NCBI GenBank assembly: GCA_033439265.1
Contig: JAVTVX010000009.1
Span: forward strand, 7,715,109 to 7,779,108
Source: Dillenia suffruticosa
Taxonomy: Eukaryota > Streptophyta > Magnoliopsida > Dilleniales > Dilleniaceae
Direction of reading: 5' to 3'
DNA: 64,000 nt
Shown: piece by piece, positions 45,605-57,128 of the stretch
Layout of the letters: each line of letters starts with the position of its first letter
How positions within the stretch are numbered: the stretch's first letter is position 1
Position numbers and translations under genes: made by a program
The notes under the pieces: model-generated
What the model was told of the DNA's origin: nothing
What the model saw: the letters and a program-made list of their open reading frames with translations, nothing else
Databases searched by the model: none

Positions 45605-47600
45605 AAATTTGTCCCAAAATTCATCCCTGAATCAAGGACGAATTATTTTTTCATCCCTGATTCAGGGACGAAATTTTTTTTCGTCCCTGATTCAGGGACG
45701 AATTATTTTTTCAACCCTGATTCAGGGACGAATTTCTTTTTCATCCCTGATTCAGGGACCAAATTTTTCTTCTGAAAATTTTTTTTCGACCGTAATTCAG
45801 CGACAAAATTGTTTTTTGAGGATGATGGAACAAGGTACAACAAAAACTATCTCGCTTGATATCACAACTCAATTTGATGTTTGATTTTATCAACGATCAT
45901 TTATCGACGGAATCATTTTAAATATATTTTATTTGTTTAATTAGTTTAAAGCAAATTTATACTAATAACAAATTCAAAACGGAACGAAAATATCGAAGTT
46001 GCTTATGGATTTTAATTTTTTCGGCAAGTTATTTTCTTACTCACTAACCCTTCAATTATGTTACGAAAATATAAATTTCAAATTTTAATAGTATTTTTAA
46101 AAATTTTACTAAATAAACAAATTCAAAATTGAATTTAAGTTTAGTAGAGGAAATTAATGATACACTATAATATTCCTTCCGAAGATAGACTTTAGTAGTC
46201 CACTAATTTTCCCAGAAATCATTCCCTTATATTTTGAATTTTGCTTCAAACACCCTTTTGTCCCAAAATTCGTCCCGGATTCTGGGACGAAATACCTTTT
46301 CGTCCTTGAATCGGGGACGAAATTTATTTTTCGTCCCTGAATGTGGGACGAAATATTTTTTTTGTCGCTAAAATTTACGACGAAAAAATGATTTTATCGC
46401 TAAATTTTCGATAAATATATGTTTTCGTAGCAATTTGTAGTAAATTTAACGATAAATAATTTTTTTCTTTACAATTTACAACGATTTTTGCAACAATACT
46501 TATGGTTTCTGATAATTAAACTTTTTGAATACACTAAATTACAAACTAAATCGATAAATTATTAACAATATTGGCGTATTATGATATAATTATAAAAAAA
46601 TATTCAATATATTGATTATTATTTAACAAGTATTTCTACTTTAACTCTTCATTTACTTAATCGAATATTTAAACAAATATATAAAATAAAGTTATCAGTG
46701 TTATAAACGGAAAATTAAATAGATAATGAATAAAAAATGAATATACTAATAATAATTTTTTGTAACAAATTAAAAGATACTATATTATTATTCTTTTATA
46801 TAAATAGACAATGAATGAAATATTTTATTTAATATTTTTTGAATATTTTAAGATTGTTATACGCTCTAAGTGTATAACACCGTTTTCAAATCATTTTTTT
46901 TATTAGAAAATTTTTATCATACTAGAAAATGTATCTAATTACTGAAAAATAAATTTTAACGACGAAATTTGTCATAAATGTTATATTTTCCACTCATTTG
47001 CAACAAAATTAGCAACAAATAATCAAATTTGTTGCGACGAATATAAATATTCGTCGCTAATTTTGCAACGAATTTAGAAATTCATCGCAAATTTAGGGAC
47101 AAAATCATTTTCGTCCCTAATTTAGCGACGAATCGAGAAGTTCGTCCAAATAATTTGGGACGAATTTTTAATTCATCCCGAATTTAGGGACGAATTTCGT
47201 TTTCGTCCCTATTTTAGGGACGAATTTCGTTTTTGTCCCTAATTTTGGGATGAATTTCGTTTCCGTCCCTAATTTTGGGACGAATTTCATATTCGTCGCA
47301 AATTTAGGGATGAATTTTGAAATTTGTGGCAAAATTTACGACGAATTTTGAAATTCGTCGCAAATGTAGCAACGAAATATTTTTTCGTCGTAAATTTGCA
47401 ACGAATTGTGCTTCAAATAATTTTCGTCACAAATTTGCGACGAATTTTGTAACGAAAAAGTTTTTTGTTGCTAAATTTGCGATGAAAATATTTTTGTTGC
47501 TAAAATTATGGCTAATTGGCGACGATAACAGTTTTTGTTGCTAAAGTTGTTGCAGATTGGCGACGAATATTTTTCGTCGCTAAATTTCATCGCTAAATTC
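45605..47600. repeat. Right subterminal repeat region of the 10.5 kb CACTA
   Basis: There are three clusters. 45620-45800 has ~38-40 bp units CGTCCCTGATTCAGGGACG, each a near-perfect palindrome. 46265-46440 is a mixed cluster. 46960-47600 has GGGACGAA units changing to GCGACGAA units toward the end. Between them lies AT-rich sequence without genes (45830-46260, 46450-46950). Confidence 0.75.
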
Positions 47601-47616
47601 CGCTTTTTTTGTAGTG

Positions 47617-49582
47617 AAATGTTTGAATTGTTATTTGTTTCATTCAGGCTTCACTTTCTGGTAAACTCTCCACATGATGGTTAAGTAATTTAAAACAAAT
47701 AACAGATTACTGGATGCTTATTTTGGTGAAATAAAGAAGCTACATAGTTTCAAAAATGCGAAAGATGATTAAGAACTGCAACATGGTGCTTAGGGAGACG
47801 TAGTCTGCCTTCATTACTTCCAGATATAGGTTTTGACTTTGTTAATTATTTTTCTTCATGATTTTACTTATTTTAATACACTTCCATGATAATGGAGATA
47901 TTCATTCCAAAAATGACATCTTTAAATCTTGAAACCTTGATGGGTACGCAGTGTTAAAATTTATATATATTTCTTTTCTCCCCTGAACCAATGGCGAAAG
48001 TCACAAAAAAAAAGTCACCAGTGCTCTTCTGCAAGCACAAGGGTCATGGTCTGGTTCTTCAAATTCATATTCAGCGGTTGAAAAAGCATTGGCAACTTAA
48101 TTAAACTTTGGTGAATTGACAATGTATTTGTGAATTTTTTGTTTAGGCAAGACAATTGGAGTTTAAAAAGAAAAAGGGGATTTCATTGGATTAAATTTTG
48201 GTATTGAGAGTGAATACCCTCCCTAGAGATGAGTGGATGGCTATATTTCATATGAATGAGAAATTGCTTTCAACCATGGTTTCTCAATTGAATTTTTAAT
48301 TGAGTTTTGTAGAATAGAATTATAAATGTTTTGTGATTGTAGTGAACCTTGAAATGGATTTTGTGACAAACCAGGACTCTTGAATTTGAATGATGATTTA
48401 TTTGCACCATATTACGATTGAATACTCATATGAATTGTGAAATATTGCTCTACCTTATATTTGAGCATGCATTGATTGATAAATTAAGTTTGGTAACATG
48501 GTATTGGGAAAAATGACTGCAGTCTAAATCTTGCCACGGATCGGGGCGTTTGGGGTGGCGTGGTTAAGGCTACTTAATTTAGTTTGATGGTAGGCGGGTT
48601 GGAGAGCCTCCTCAGGCTGCCGGATAACATGGTAGCACCCCACAGAGTTTCGGGCCAACGCTAAGGTAGGGGGATTTTACGAAAATTTTGGAAAACCCCT
48701 TGACGGATCTTACCAACTGTCATTGGTAGGGGATTGCTTTCGGTACACCTCAAAATTTGTGAAAATGAAAATTTAAGTTATGTGACTGTATAATTGAGTC
48801 ATAGAAATTTGATATGATTGTTTATATGCAAATGATTGTATTTATTGCATTGAATAACAGTTGATATATGTATTTGACATTACCACTCTAACCCCTCATT
48901 TATATGCTGCATATCATTACACTCTACTCACTGAATATTCCCAATACTCACCCCTCCTTTAAATCCTTTTCAGATGAAAGATAGACTGTGGCTGGTATTG
49001 GCTGATTAAGAGATCTTTTGGTGATCCACGATAGGTATAGGTAGTGAATTCTATTGTCTTGAGACTTGATATAGTTTCATCCGTAGAAAGAAAACTATTG
49101 TACTATTCTTTTGAGATTTTGATTTAATTGATACTTGTCATATTTTTTGGGATAAGTATTGGTGGAATCCAATCTTGGTTCACATGGAAAGTGTTCAATT
49201 TTGTTTAAAACTTATCTTTACAAAACTTATTGTTTTCATTTGGGGCATTTGGACTTTTATTGAGATAGTTGAAACATTTTGAGATTGTGAATTATGTGGA
49301 ACTTTGAAATGGCTGGGAAGGCCACATTGCATGCATTGTATGTACAGGAACCCCTCCCCAAATGTGTGCTGATGTATGCTTGTATGTATAGGGATGAGCC
49401 GGATGGGCAACTTGCATATGTATTGATTCTATGATTTCTTATTTTGATGGGTTTGACGTTTTCAAAAATTTATTGTAAAATTGGAATATCTTGCGCTATC
49501 TCGGTATATAAAGAGGTCATGCCTGTATGCTGAGATAACGCGGTTATTGTTACGTGCTCTATGGGAGGGTCGGGGCGTGACA
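47617..49582 (+). repeat. Gypsy 5' LTR, second part
   Basis: Continues the LTR after the CACTA element and ends GGGGCGTGACA at 49582. It corresponds to 55632-57128 plus 60396-60857 in the 3' LTR. Confidence 0.93.
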
Positions 49583-49589
49583 ATTCTAT

Positions 49590-49600
49590 TGGTATCAGAG
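49590..49600 (+). promoter_or_regulatory. Gypsy primer binding site
   Basis: TGGTATCAGAG, seven bases after the LTR end, is complementary to the initiator methionine tRNA 3' end, the usual primer for plant chromoviruses. Confidence 0.85.
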
Positions 49601-49806
49601 TGTAGGCACATAATTTTAAATGTTTAAAGGTTTGAACTACTTCCAAATGTTCCAAAGGTTTCTAAAGGTTTTAAAAACATTTTTCTTTTGAAATTTCAGA
49701 TTTTAAAAGAATTTTTAAAGGATGTACAAAAGCCTTCCATGGATCAAAAAAGGGCTAACACTCAATTTATTTTTAGGGGATTAAATACCTAGCCACATGC
49801 CTAATT

Positions 49807-51060
49807 TTGTGGGCAAGTATAATGTCTCTTTTTATAGGAATCATGTCGTCTAGACAAAGGACGAGGAATGTTAGTGAGATTCCTCCTCCTGAGTGTGAAG
49901 ATGAGTCATCTTCATATGCTCCAACTTCTTTTCCAACTGTCATGAGCGTACACCCGGCTCTTTCAACCGGGGTTCCTCCACCTCCTATTGCTGCCTTAAG
50001 CAAGTGATGGAGTGGTGGAGTGGTGGAGTTCTTTTGGGGCACAGTATCAAGCTCCGCCCCAATCTTCTATTCTTCCACCGATTCCTCCTTCTACACCAAC
50101 TGTGACGCCTAGTATTCCCACAGCATATGCTTCAGCAGTTGTTACATCAACTAAATGTTCTACAGTCGAGTTGTCAAAGTTACTCAAAGAGGCAAGACAG
50201 CTCGAATATGACACTTTTTCAGGCAGGCACTTGTGATGCCTCAGTGGCCAAGGAATGGATTGGCCGAGTTCAGGAGACCGTTACCGATATGAGATTAAGT
50301 GATGAGATGAAGTTGTGGATAGCGGTGAAATTGCTAGACAAGGGAGCCAAAACCTAGGGGAGAATGAGAAGGTCAGGGTAACCACACCTCTCTCTTGGAC
50401 AGATTTTCTAAGAACTTTTGAAGAAAAATATTACATTCGGTTCTATAGGAACTAAAAGAGATAGGAGTTCCTCAAGTTTGTTCAGGGAAATAAGACGGTG
50501 TCTAATTACGAATCAGAATTAAGGGAATTTGCTACTTATGTTCCGGAGTTTGTAAACTCCGAGAAGTCCCTATGTGTGAAATTCCAATCGGGACTAAATC
50601 TAAGCATAAGAGAGAAGATATCAATCACAAAAGGGCATACATTTCAACATGTTCTGGATTTGCCTCTAAGGGCAGAGAAGATGGTGGCTGAAAGGGGAAA
50701 AGTCTAAGAGCATGAGAAAAGGAAGAGGCCCAGTGGTTTCATACCGGGTCAAAGTTCTAAGAAGAGTAAAAGTATGGTCAAAGTTCTAAGAAGAGTAAAA
50801 GTATAGGCTTCTTCAATGGTGGATTTGTTTCAGGACCGGTTGGCTCTCCTCAAAGCCAACGCATGTTTCAATTTAAAGCCCCTACCTTTAGTGCTGTTTC
50901 AGGAAGCCAATCAACGGGAAATAGGAAGGAACCGTGCAAACACTGTGACAAGTTTCATTTTGGGGTTTCCCAAGCACCCAAGAGATGCTACCACTACGGA
51001 AAGGAATGTTATTTCCATAATATTTGCTCGGAATTGGGATGAGAAGGTCAGATAAGGCGG
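49807..51060 (+). pseudogene. Gypsy gag remnant
   Basis: The frame begins near 49807-49843 (MSSRQRTRNVSEIPPPECED) and is broken into pieces: 49807-50007, 50012-50236, 50127-50357 and 50498-50707. Retrotrans_gag-like text is present: AKEWIGRVQETVTDMRLSDE, then NYESELREFATYVPEF. Near 50935-51040 a zinc-knuckle region CKHCDKFHFG then CYHYG is recognisable, although one expected Cys is changed. Gag would form the particle. At least three frameshifts and several stops are present. A short duplication of AGTTCTAAGAAGAGTAAAAG occurs near 50750-50805. Confidence 0.75.
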
Positions 51061-51461
51061 GATCGTCCTAGTGGATTGATGGGCAGCCAAGCAAATACTC
51101 CTGTTCCACCTTCAGTTGGTACATCTCGGGTGGGGACTGAAAGCAATACTGAATTGCTCCAGCTCAGTGTCCGCAAATGAGGGCACAGACCAGAATCTAC
51201 GCAATGACTAATGAGGATACCCAGAACAACCCTGACATAGTCACTGGTAAATTTCTTAGAACCCGAACTTAATATTTTAGAATATTATGAGATCTTAGTT
51301 GCTAAATTCTGAATTTGAGGTATATTAGAGATTTTGCATGATATTAAGGAGAATTGAGATGATTTTGATATTGATGATTATTTAATGACATTGAGGGTTT
51401 TAAATTCTGATTTTATTTGGTTAATTTTGGAATTTGATCCTTATTTTTCGTATGTATAAGT

Positions 51462-52286
51462 ATGATGAAAATTTTTGGGGTTGATACTCATGTTTTAATT
51501 GATATTGGGTCTAATAATTCTTTTGTGAGCACTAAGTTTGCCAAACATTCGAATAGACCTTTAACCCCACTCGTAGAGAAATTATTAGTTGTCATTCCAT
51601 TGGGAGAACGGTTGTACAGAAACACCGTGTTCAAGGCCTGTGAAGTAGAGGTAAATGGAGAAATTCTTAAAGCGGATTTGATTCCGTTGGGAATGAGGGA
51701 TTTTGAAGCTATATTGCGCATGGGCTGCCTGCACCCTCATAGAGTATTAGTAAATTGCTTCACGAAGGAGGTAGAGTTCTATAAACTGAGATATCCTCCA
51801 CTTGTATTTCTTGGTGAATGGCGGGTTTTACCAAACTGTATAATCTCGGCATTGGAAGCACGGAAACCGGTGCACAAGGGTTGTGAAGCTTATCTTACTC
51901 ATATAATTGATACGACTATGCAAAACCCGGAATTAATAAATGTCCTAGTAGTGAATGAATTTTTGGATGTTTTCCCAAACGAGTTACCAGGTTTACCTCC
52001 AGTTCGAGAGTTCGACTTTGCTATTGACTTAATTCCTGGCACCGCATCTATTTCCATTCCTCTGTATAGGATGGCACCCGCGGAATTTAAGGAGTTAAAA
52101 GTCCAACTACAAGAACTGTTGGATAACGGATTTATTCGACCGAGTATCTCACCTTGGGGTGCTCCGGTTCTATTTGTAAAGAAGAAAGATGGCACACTTC
52201 GGTTGTGTATTGGTTACCGGCACTTGAGCAAGGTGACCATAAAAAATAAATACCCCTTACTGAGAATTGATGACTTGTTTGATTAA
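51462..52286 (+). pseudogene. Gypsy protease and reverse transcriptase N-terminal part
   Basis: An open stretch of 274 codons. The protease signature [13 protein letters not shown] is near the start; the usual DTG/DSG active-site triplet reads DIG, a likely inactivating change. Reverse transcriptase follows with [37 protein letters not shown] and [11 protein letters not shown]. The frame shifts near 52286. It is one piece of the interrupted pol gene. Confidence 0.85.
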
Positions 52287-52299
52287 CTCCAAGGGGCAA

Positions 52300-53510
52300 G
52301 TGTCTTTCAAAGATTGATTTGAGGTCCAGCTATCATCAATTGCGGACAAAGAAAAATGATGTCCCCAAAACTGCGTTTAGGATGCGGTACAGGTACTATG
52401 AATTCTTGGTGATGCCTTTCGGCCTAACGAATACTCCAGCAGCTTTCATGGATCTCATGAACCAAGTTTTTCATTCTTATCTTGACAAGTTCGTCATTGT
52501 CTTCATTGACGACATCTTGGTGTATTCCAAGAATAATGAGAGCATTTAAATGATCTTCGGATTGTGTTGCAGACCCTCCGAGATAAGCAATTGTTTGCTA
52601 AGTTCTCAAAGCGTGAATTCTAGCTGAAGGAAATTGTCTTTTTGGGACACGTGGTATTTGGAGAAAGAATATTTGTTGATCTAAAAAAAGTTGAGGCAAT
52701 TCTGAAATGAGAACAACCCAAGAACGTCACTGAGGTGCGTAGTTTTCTCGGTTTGATTGGGTACTACCGAAGATTTGTAGAGAGTTTTTCTAGAATTGTA
52801 GCTCTGTTGTCTAGTTTGACATGGAAGGGAATTAAGTTTGAATGGATAGATAAATATAAGTAGAGCTTTCTAGAACTCAAAAAGAGACTCACATCGGCTC
52901 CTATACTCGCTCTGCCCACTGCTAGTGGTGATTATATTGTCTACAGTGATGCCAGTAAACAGGGGTTAGGATGCGTCTTGATGTAGAGTAACAGAGTTAT
53001 CGCCAGTTAAAGAAGTACAAGTTAAATTATCCTACCCATGATCTAAAGTTTGCTGCTATTGTATTCGCCTTAAAGATTTAGCGACATTACTTATACGGAG
53101 CCACCTACAGAATCTTTACCGATCACAAGAGTCTCAAATGTTTATTTACCCAAAAAGAGCTCAATTTGAGGCAAAGGAGATAGCTATAGCTGATTAAAAA
53201 CTATGATTTGGTGATTAAATATCACCCGGGTAAGGCGAATGTAGTTGCGGATGCTCTGAACCGCAAGTCATCATCTTCTCATTCTCAAGCAAGTTCTTAT
53301 CTCTCATGCCTTGTTGGACTTTGTACTTTTGGAGCCAAATTTGCTTATAATGACAATGGTGCATTACTGGCGAAGTTTGAAGTTCGACCAACCCTGGTGG
53401 ACCGTATTAAAGAGCTCCAAACAACTGATGAGGAGCTAAAGCAAATAGTAGAGAAGTTCGTAAGGGTGAAACTGGTGATTTTCATATTTGAGAGGATGAC
53501 ATGGTGATGT
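52300..53510 (+). pseudogene. Gypsy reverse transcriptase C-terminal part and RNase H
   Basis: After the frameshift the open stretch to 52549 contains [32 protein letters not shown] and the catalytic FIDDILVYS. RNase H follows in broken frames (VYSDASKQGLGCVL near 52940, then YHPGKANVVADALNRK near 53220). Several in-frame stops, for example TAG at 53079-53081, interrupt it. Confidence 0.85.
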
Positions 53511-54430
53511 TTAGGAAACAGATTTATGTTCCCAAAAATGATGAGTTTCGAAAAACCATTCTTGAGGAAACACACTCTTCGCCTTATGCTATGCATCCCG
53601 AGAGCACTAAAATGTACCGAACCATAAAAAAAACTTATTAATGGTCAGGATTGAAGTGGGAAATAGTGGAATTTGTAACAAGGTGTTTAGTGTGTTAACA
53701 AATCAAGACTAAATATCAGAAACCGGCTAGGACACTTCAGCCATTGCCTATACCTGAATGGAAATGAGAGCACTTTACTATGGATTTCGTAGTGGGATTG
53801 CCACGTACCCCGAGCCATCACGATGCCATATAGGTGATTATAGATCGTCTCACCAAGTCGGCTCATTTCTTGCCGATTCAGAATACTTATTCCTTGGAAA
53901 GACTAGCAAAGCTATATATAGATGAAATTATCCGACTTCATGGGGTTCCAGTGTCAATTGTATCAGACTGTGATCCTCGGTTCACTTCTAGATTCTGGTC
54001 AAAGCTGCAAGAGTCCTTAAGAACTAAATTGAAATTTAGTACTGCTTTCCACCCTCAGACTAATGGATAATCAGAACACACCATTCAAACATTGAAAGGC
54101 ATGCTTAGGGCATGTGTTATAGATTCTCAAGGCAGTTGGGTTAAATACCTTCCGTTGGTTGAATTTGCCTACAACAACAGTTATCAAAGTAGTATAGGGA
54201 TGCCTCCTTATGAAGCCCTTTACAGAAGGAAATGTCGTACCCCATTGTGTTGAGACGAGGTTAGAGAGAGAAAATTTGAAAGTATAGAAATGATCAAGCT
54301 CATGACAGAAAAGGTGAAGGTGATTCGGGTAAGAATGAAAGCGGCTCAAGATAGGCAGAAGAGCTATGCCGATAAAAGAAGAAGACCTTTGGAATTCGAG
54401 ATCGGAGATGTGGTTTTCCTTAAGATTTCA
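53511..54430 (+). pseudogene. Gypsy integrase
   Basis: The HHCC zinc-binding region (about 53560-53700) is followed by the core: TMDFVVGLP, VIIDRLTKSAHFLPIQNTYS, VSIVSDCDPRFTSRFW and LKFSTAFHPQTNG. The GMPPYEALYRRKCRTPLC and YADKRRRPLEFEIGDVVFLK segments complete it. Stops at 53696-53698, 53765-53767, 54068-54070 and 54251-54253 lie where a Gln or Trp codon is usual. Confidence 0.88.
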
Positions 54431-54840
54431 CCTTGGAAGGGTGTAATTTGGTTCAGAAAATAAGCCAAATTGAATCCAAGATACATTAGGCCATTCAAGA
54501 TCCTTGAGAGGGTTAGAAATATGGCCTACCGATTGGAATTACCTCCGAATTTGGAGAAAATTCATGATATATTTCATGTGTCAATGCTAAAGAAGTATTT
54601 GTCGGATCCTCCTCATGTAATTGAATCTACTCCGATAGAATTGAATCCAGATCTGAATTTCAAAGTGCAACCAGTGCAAATCATTGATCGGCATATTAAG
54701 CAATTGAGATGCAAACAAATCCCCATGGTCAACGTACTATGAAAAAATAATCAAATGGAAGAATAGACTTGGAAAACTGAAGAATCAATGCGGAAGCAAT
54801 ATCCGTAGCTCTTTGATGTATAAATTGTGTTTTGAAATTT
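54431..54840 (+). pseudogene. Gypsy pol C-terminus with chromodomain
   Basis: The open stretch 54470-54742 contains GPF-like RYIRPFKILERVRNMAYRLE and LPPNLEKIHDIFHVSMLKKY, typical of chromovirus integrase ends. It continues into a chromodomain-like segment (VQIIDRHIKQLRCKQIPMV, then TWKTEESMRKQYP after a stop). A chromodomain guides integration toward heterochromatin in this clade. Confidence 0.78.
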
Positions 54841-54874
54841 CGAGAACAAGATTTGTTTTTAGGGGATTAAGTGT

Positions 54875-57128
54875 TGTAACATCTAAAATCCGGTATTAGA
54901 AATTTTGTTAAATATTTTATAATATAAAGGAAAATTTTAAATTTTATTGATTTCCGATTTTGGATTATTAAATTGGAATTTTTTTTGTATATTTAAAATA
55001 TCTGTGTTCCGATTCAAAGTACATCCTATCTTGAGGAAATTGGAGCTTTTAAAAATAAAGTGAAAAAAAAGATGTGTGGAAACAAGGGAGACAATGTGCA
55101 GTGAAAGGAAACAATTGAGGGGTTCATGGTGAAGTGTCGAAATTACTAAAATGCCTTTCTCAAGATGAATTAAACTTAAGAGGTTAAGGGCAAGATAGTA
55201 ATTTTGCATATAAAAGAATTGTAAAAAAAAAGGGGGTCTCATTTTCCTCTCCACTTCCCTACGACCATTCTTTCTTCTCGCCTACGACAATTCTTTCTTT
55301 TTTCCCTCTCGATCTCACTCTCACTTAAATCTCTCTCTCTTAAATTTTTCTACCAACCAACCTCATTTTGCATTAAACACACTAAAGGGACACCCAAATT
55401 CTTCAATCAATTCTAGAAACGAAGGATTAAATGGTGGAAATCTAGGGTTTCACAAAGGGAGAAAATTAGGGTTTTTGAAGCCCAACCCCAAAATTCAATC
55501 CGGCGACGAAATCAAGGTATTTTTCACTCCCTAACCTTGAGTCTAGTTTCATTTTTTGTTATATTGCAGACTATTGTTGGAATTTTAGGAATTGTCAATG
55601 AATCAAAAAAAAAAGAAAAAACTAATGAACAAATGTTTGAATTGTTATTTGCTTCATTCAGGCTTCACTTTCCGGTAAACTCTTCACATGATGGTTAAGT
55701 AATTTAGAACAAATAACAGATTACCTGATGCTTATTTTGGTGAAATAAAGAAGCTACATAGTTTCAGAAATGCGAAAGATGATTAAGAACTGCAACATGG
55801 TGCTTAGAGAAACGTAGTCTGCCTTCATTACTTCTAGATATAGGTTTTGACTTTGTTAATTATTTTTCTTCATGATTTTACTCATTTTAATACACTTCCA
55901 TGATAATGGAGATATTCATTCCAAAAATGACATCTTTAATCCTGAAACCTTGATGGGTACACAGTGTTAAAATTTATATATATATATATTTCTTTACTCT
56001 CCTGAACCAATGGCGAAGGTCACAAAAAAAAAGTCACCAATGCACTTCTGCAAGCACAGGGGTCATGGGTTGGTTCTTCAAATTCATATTCAACGGTTGA
56101 AAAAGCATTGGCAACTCAATTCAAGTCTGTTAAATTGACAATGTATTTGTGAATTTTTTGTTTAAGCAAGCAATGGGACCTTAAAAAGAAAAAGGGGATT
56201 TCATTGGATTAAATTTTGATATTGGGAATGAATACCCTTCCTAGAGGTGAGTGGATGGCTGTATTTCATATGAATGAGAAATTGCTTTCAACTATGGTTT
56301 CTCAATTGAATTTTTAAATGAATTTGTGGAATGGAATTATAAATGTTTTGTAATTGTAGTGAGCCTTGAAATGGATTTTGTGACAAATCCATGACTCTTA
56401 AATTTGAATGATGATTTGCATCATGTTACGATTGAATACTCATATAAATTGTGAAATATTGCTCTACCTTATATTTGAGCATGCATTGATTGATAAATTG
56501 AGTTTGGTAATATGGTGCTGGGAAAAATGACTGTATTCTAAGTCTTGCTACAGACTGGGCCGTTTGGGGTGGTGTGTCTAGGGCTGTTTAATTTAGCTTA
56601 GTGGTAGGTGGGTTGGAGAGTCTCCTTAAGCTACCGGATAACGTGGTAGCACCCCCACGGAATTTCGAGCTAATGCCAAGGTGGGGGGATTTTATGAAAA
56701 TTTTGGAAAACCCCTTGACGGATCCTACCAAAGGCCATTGGTAGGGTATTGCTTTCGGTACACCCCAAAATTTGTGAAAATGAAAATTTAAGTCGTGGGA
56801 CTGCATAATTGAGTCATGGAAATTTAATACAATTGTTTATATACAAATGATTGTTTTTATTGCATTGAATAACAGTTAATATATGTATTTGGCATTACTA
56901 CCCTCACCCCTCATTTATATACTACATACCATTGCACTCTACTCACTGGATATTCCTTACCCCTCATTTAAATTCTTTTCAGAGGAAGGATAGACTATAG
57001 CTGGTATTGGCTGATTAAGAGATCTTTTGATGATTCACGATAGGTATCGGTAGTGGATTCTATTGTCTTGAGACCTGATATAGTTTCATCCGTGGAAGGA
57101 AAACTATTGTACTATTCTTTTGAGATTT
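54875..57128 (+). repeat. Gypsy 3' LTR, first part
   Basis: Begins TGTAACATCTAAAATCCGG, after a purine-rich TTAGGGGATTAAG tract. It contains the intact site of the CACTA insertion (about 55628). It is interrupted at 57128 by the solo LTR. Confidence 0.93.

Larger units (their letters stand above)
37122..47616 (-). mobile_element. 10.5 kb CACTA transposon with ORF1 and TNP2 genes
   Basis: The right end TTTTTTTGTAGTG is canonical. The left end reads CACAACAAAAAAAGAC, one change from CACTA. The TSD is AAA on both sides. The intact sequence in the 3' LTR (GAACAAATGTTTG at about 55628) is the pre-insertion site and confirms both borders. Both genes are on the minus strand, TNP2 upstream and ORF1 downstream. 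Long subterminal arrays of GCGACGAA and GGGACGAA hairpin units lie at both ends (37140-37800 and 45605-47600). The size and two-gene content are those of an autonomous element, but nonsense mutations in TNP2 and the altered terminus suggest it is now inactive. Confidence 0.93.
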
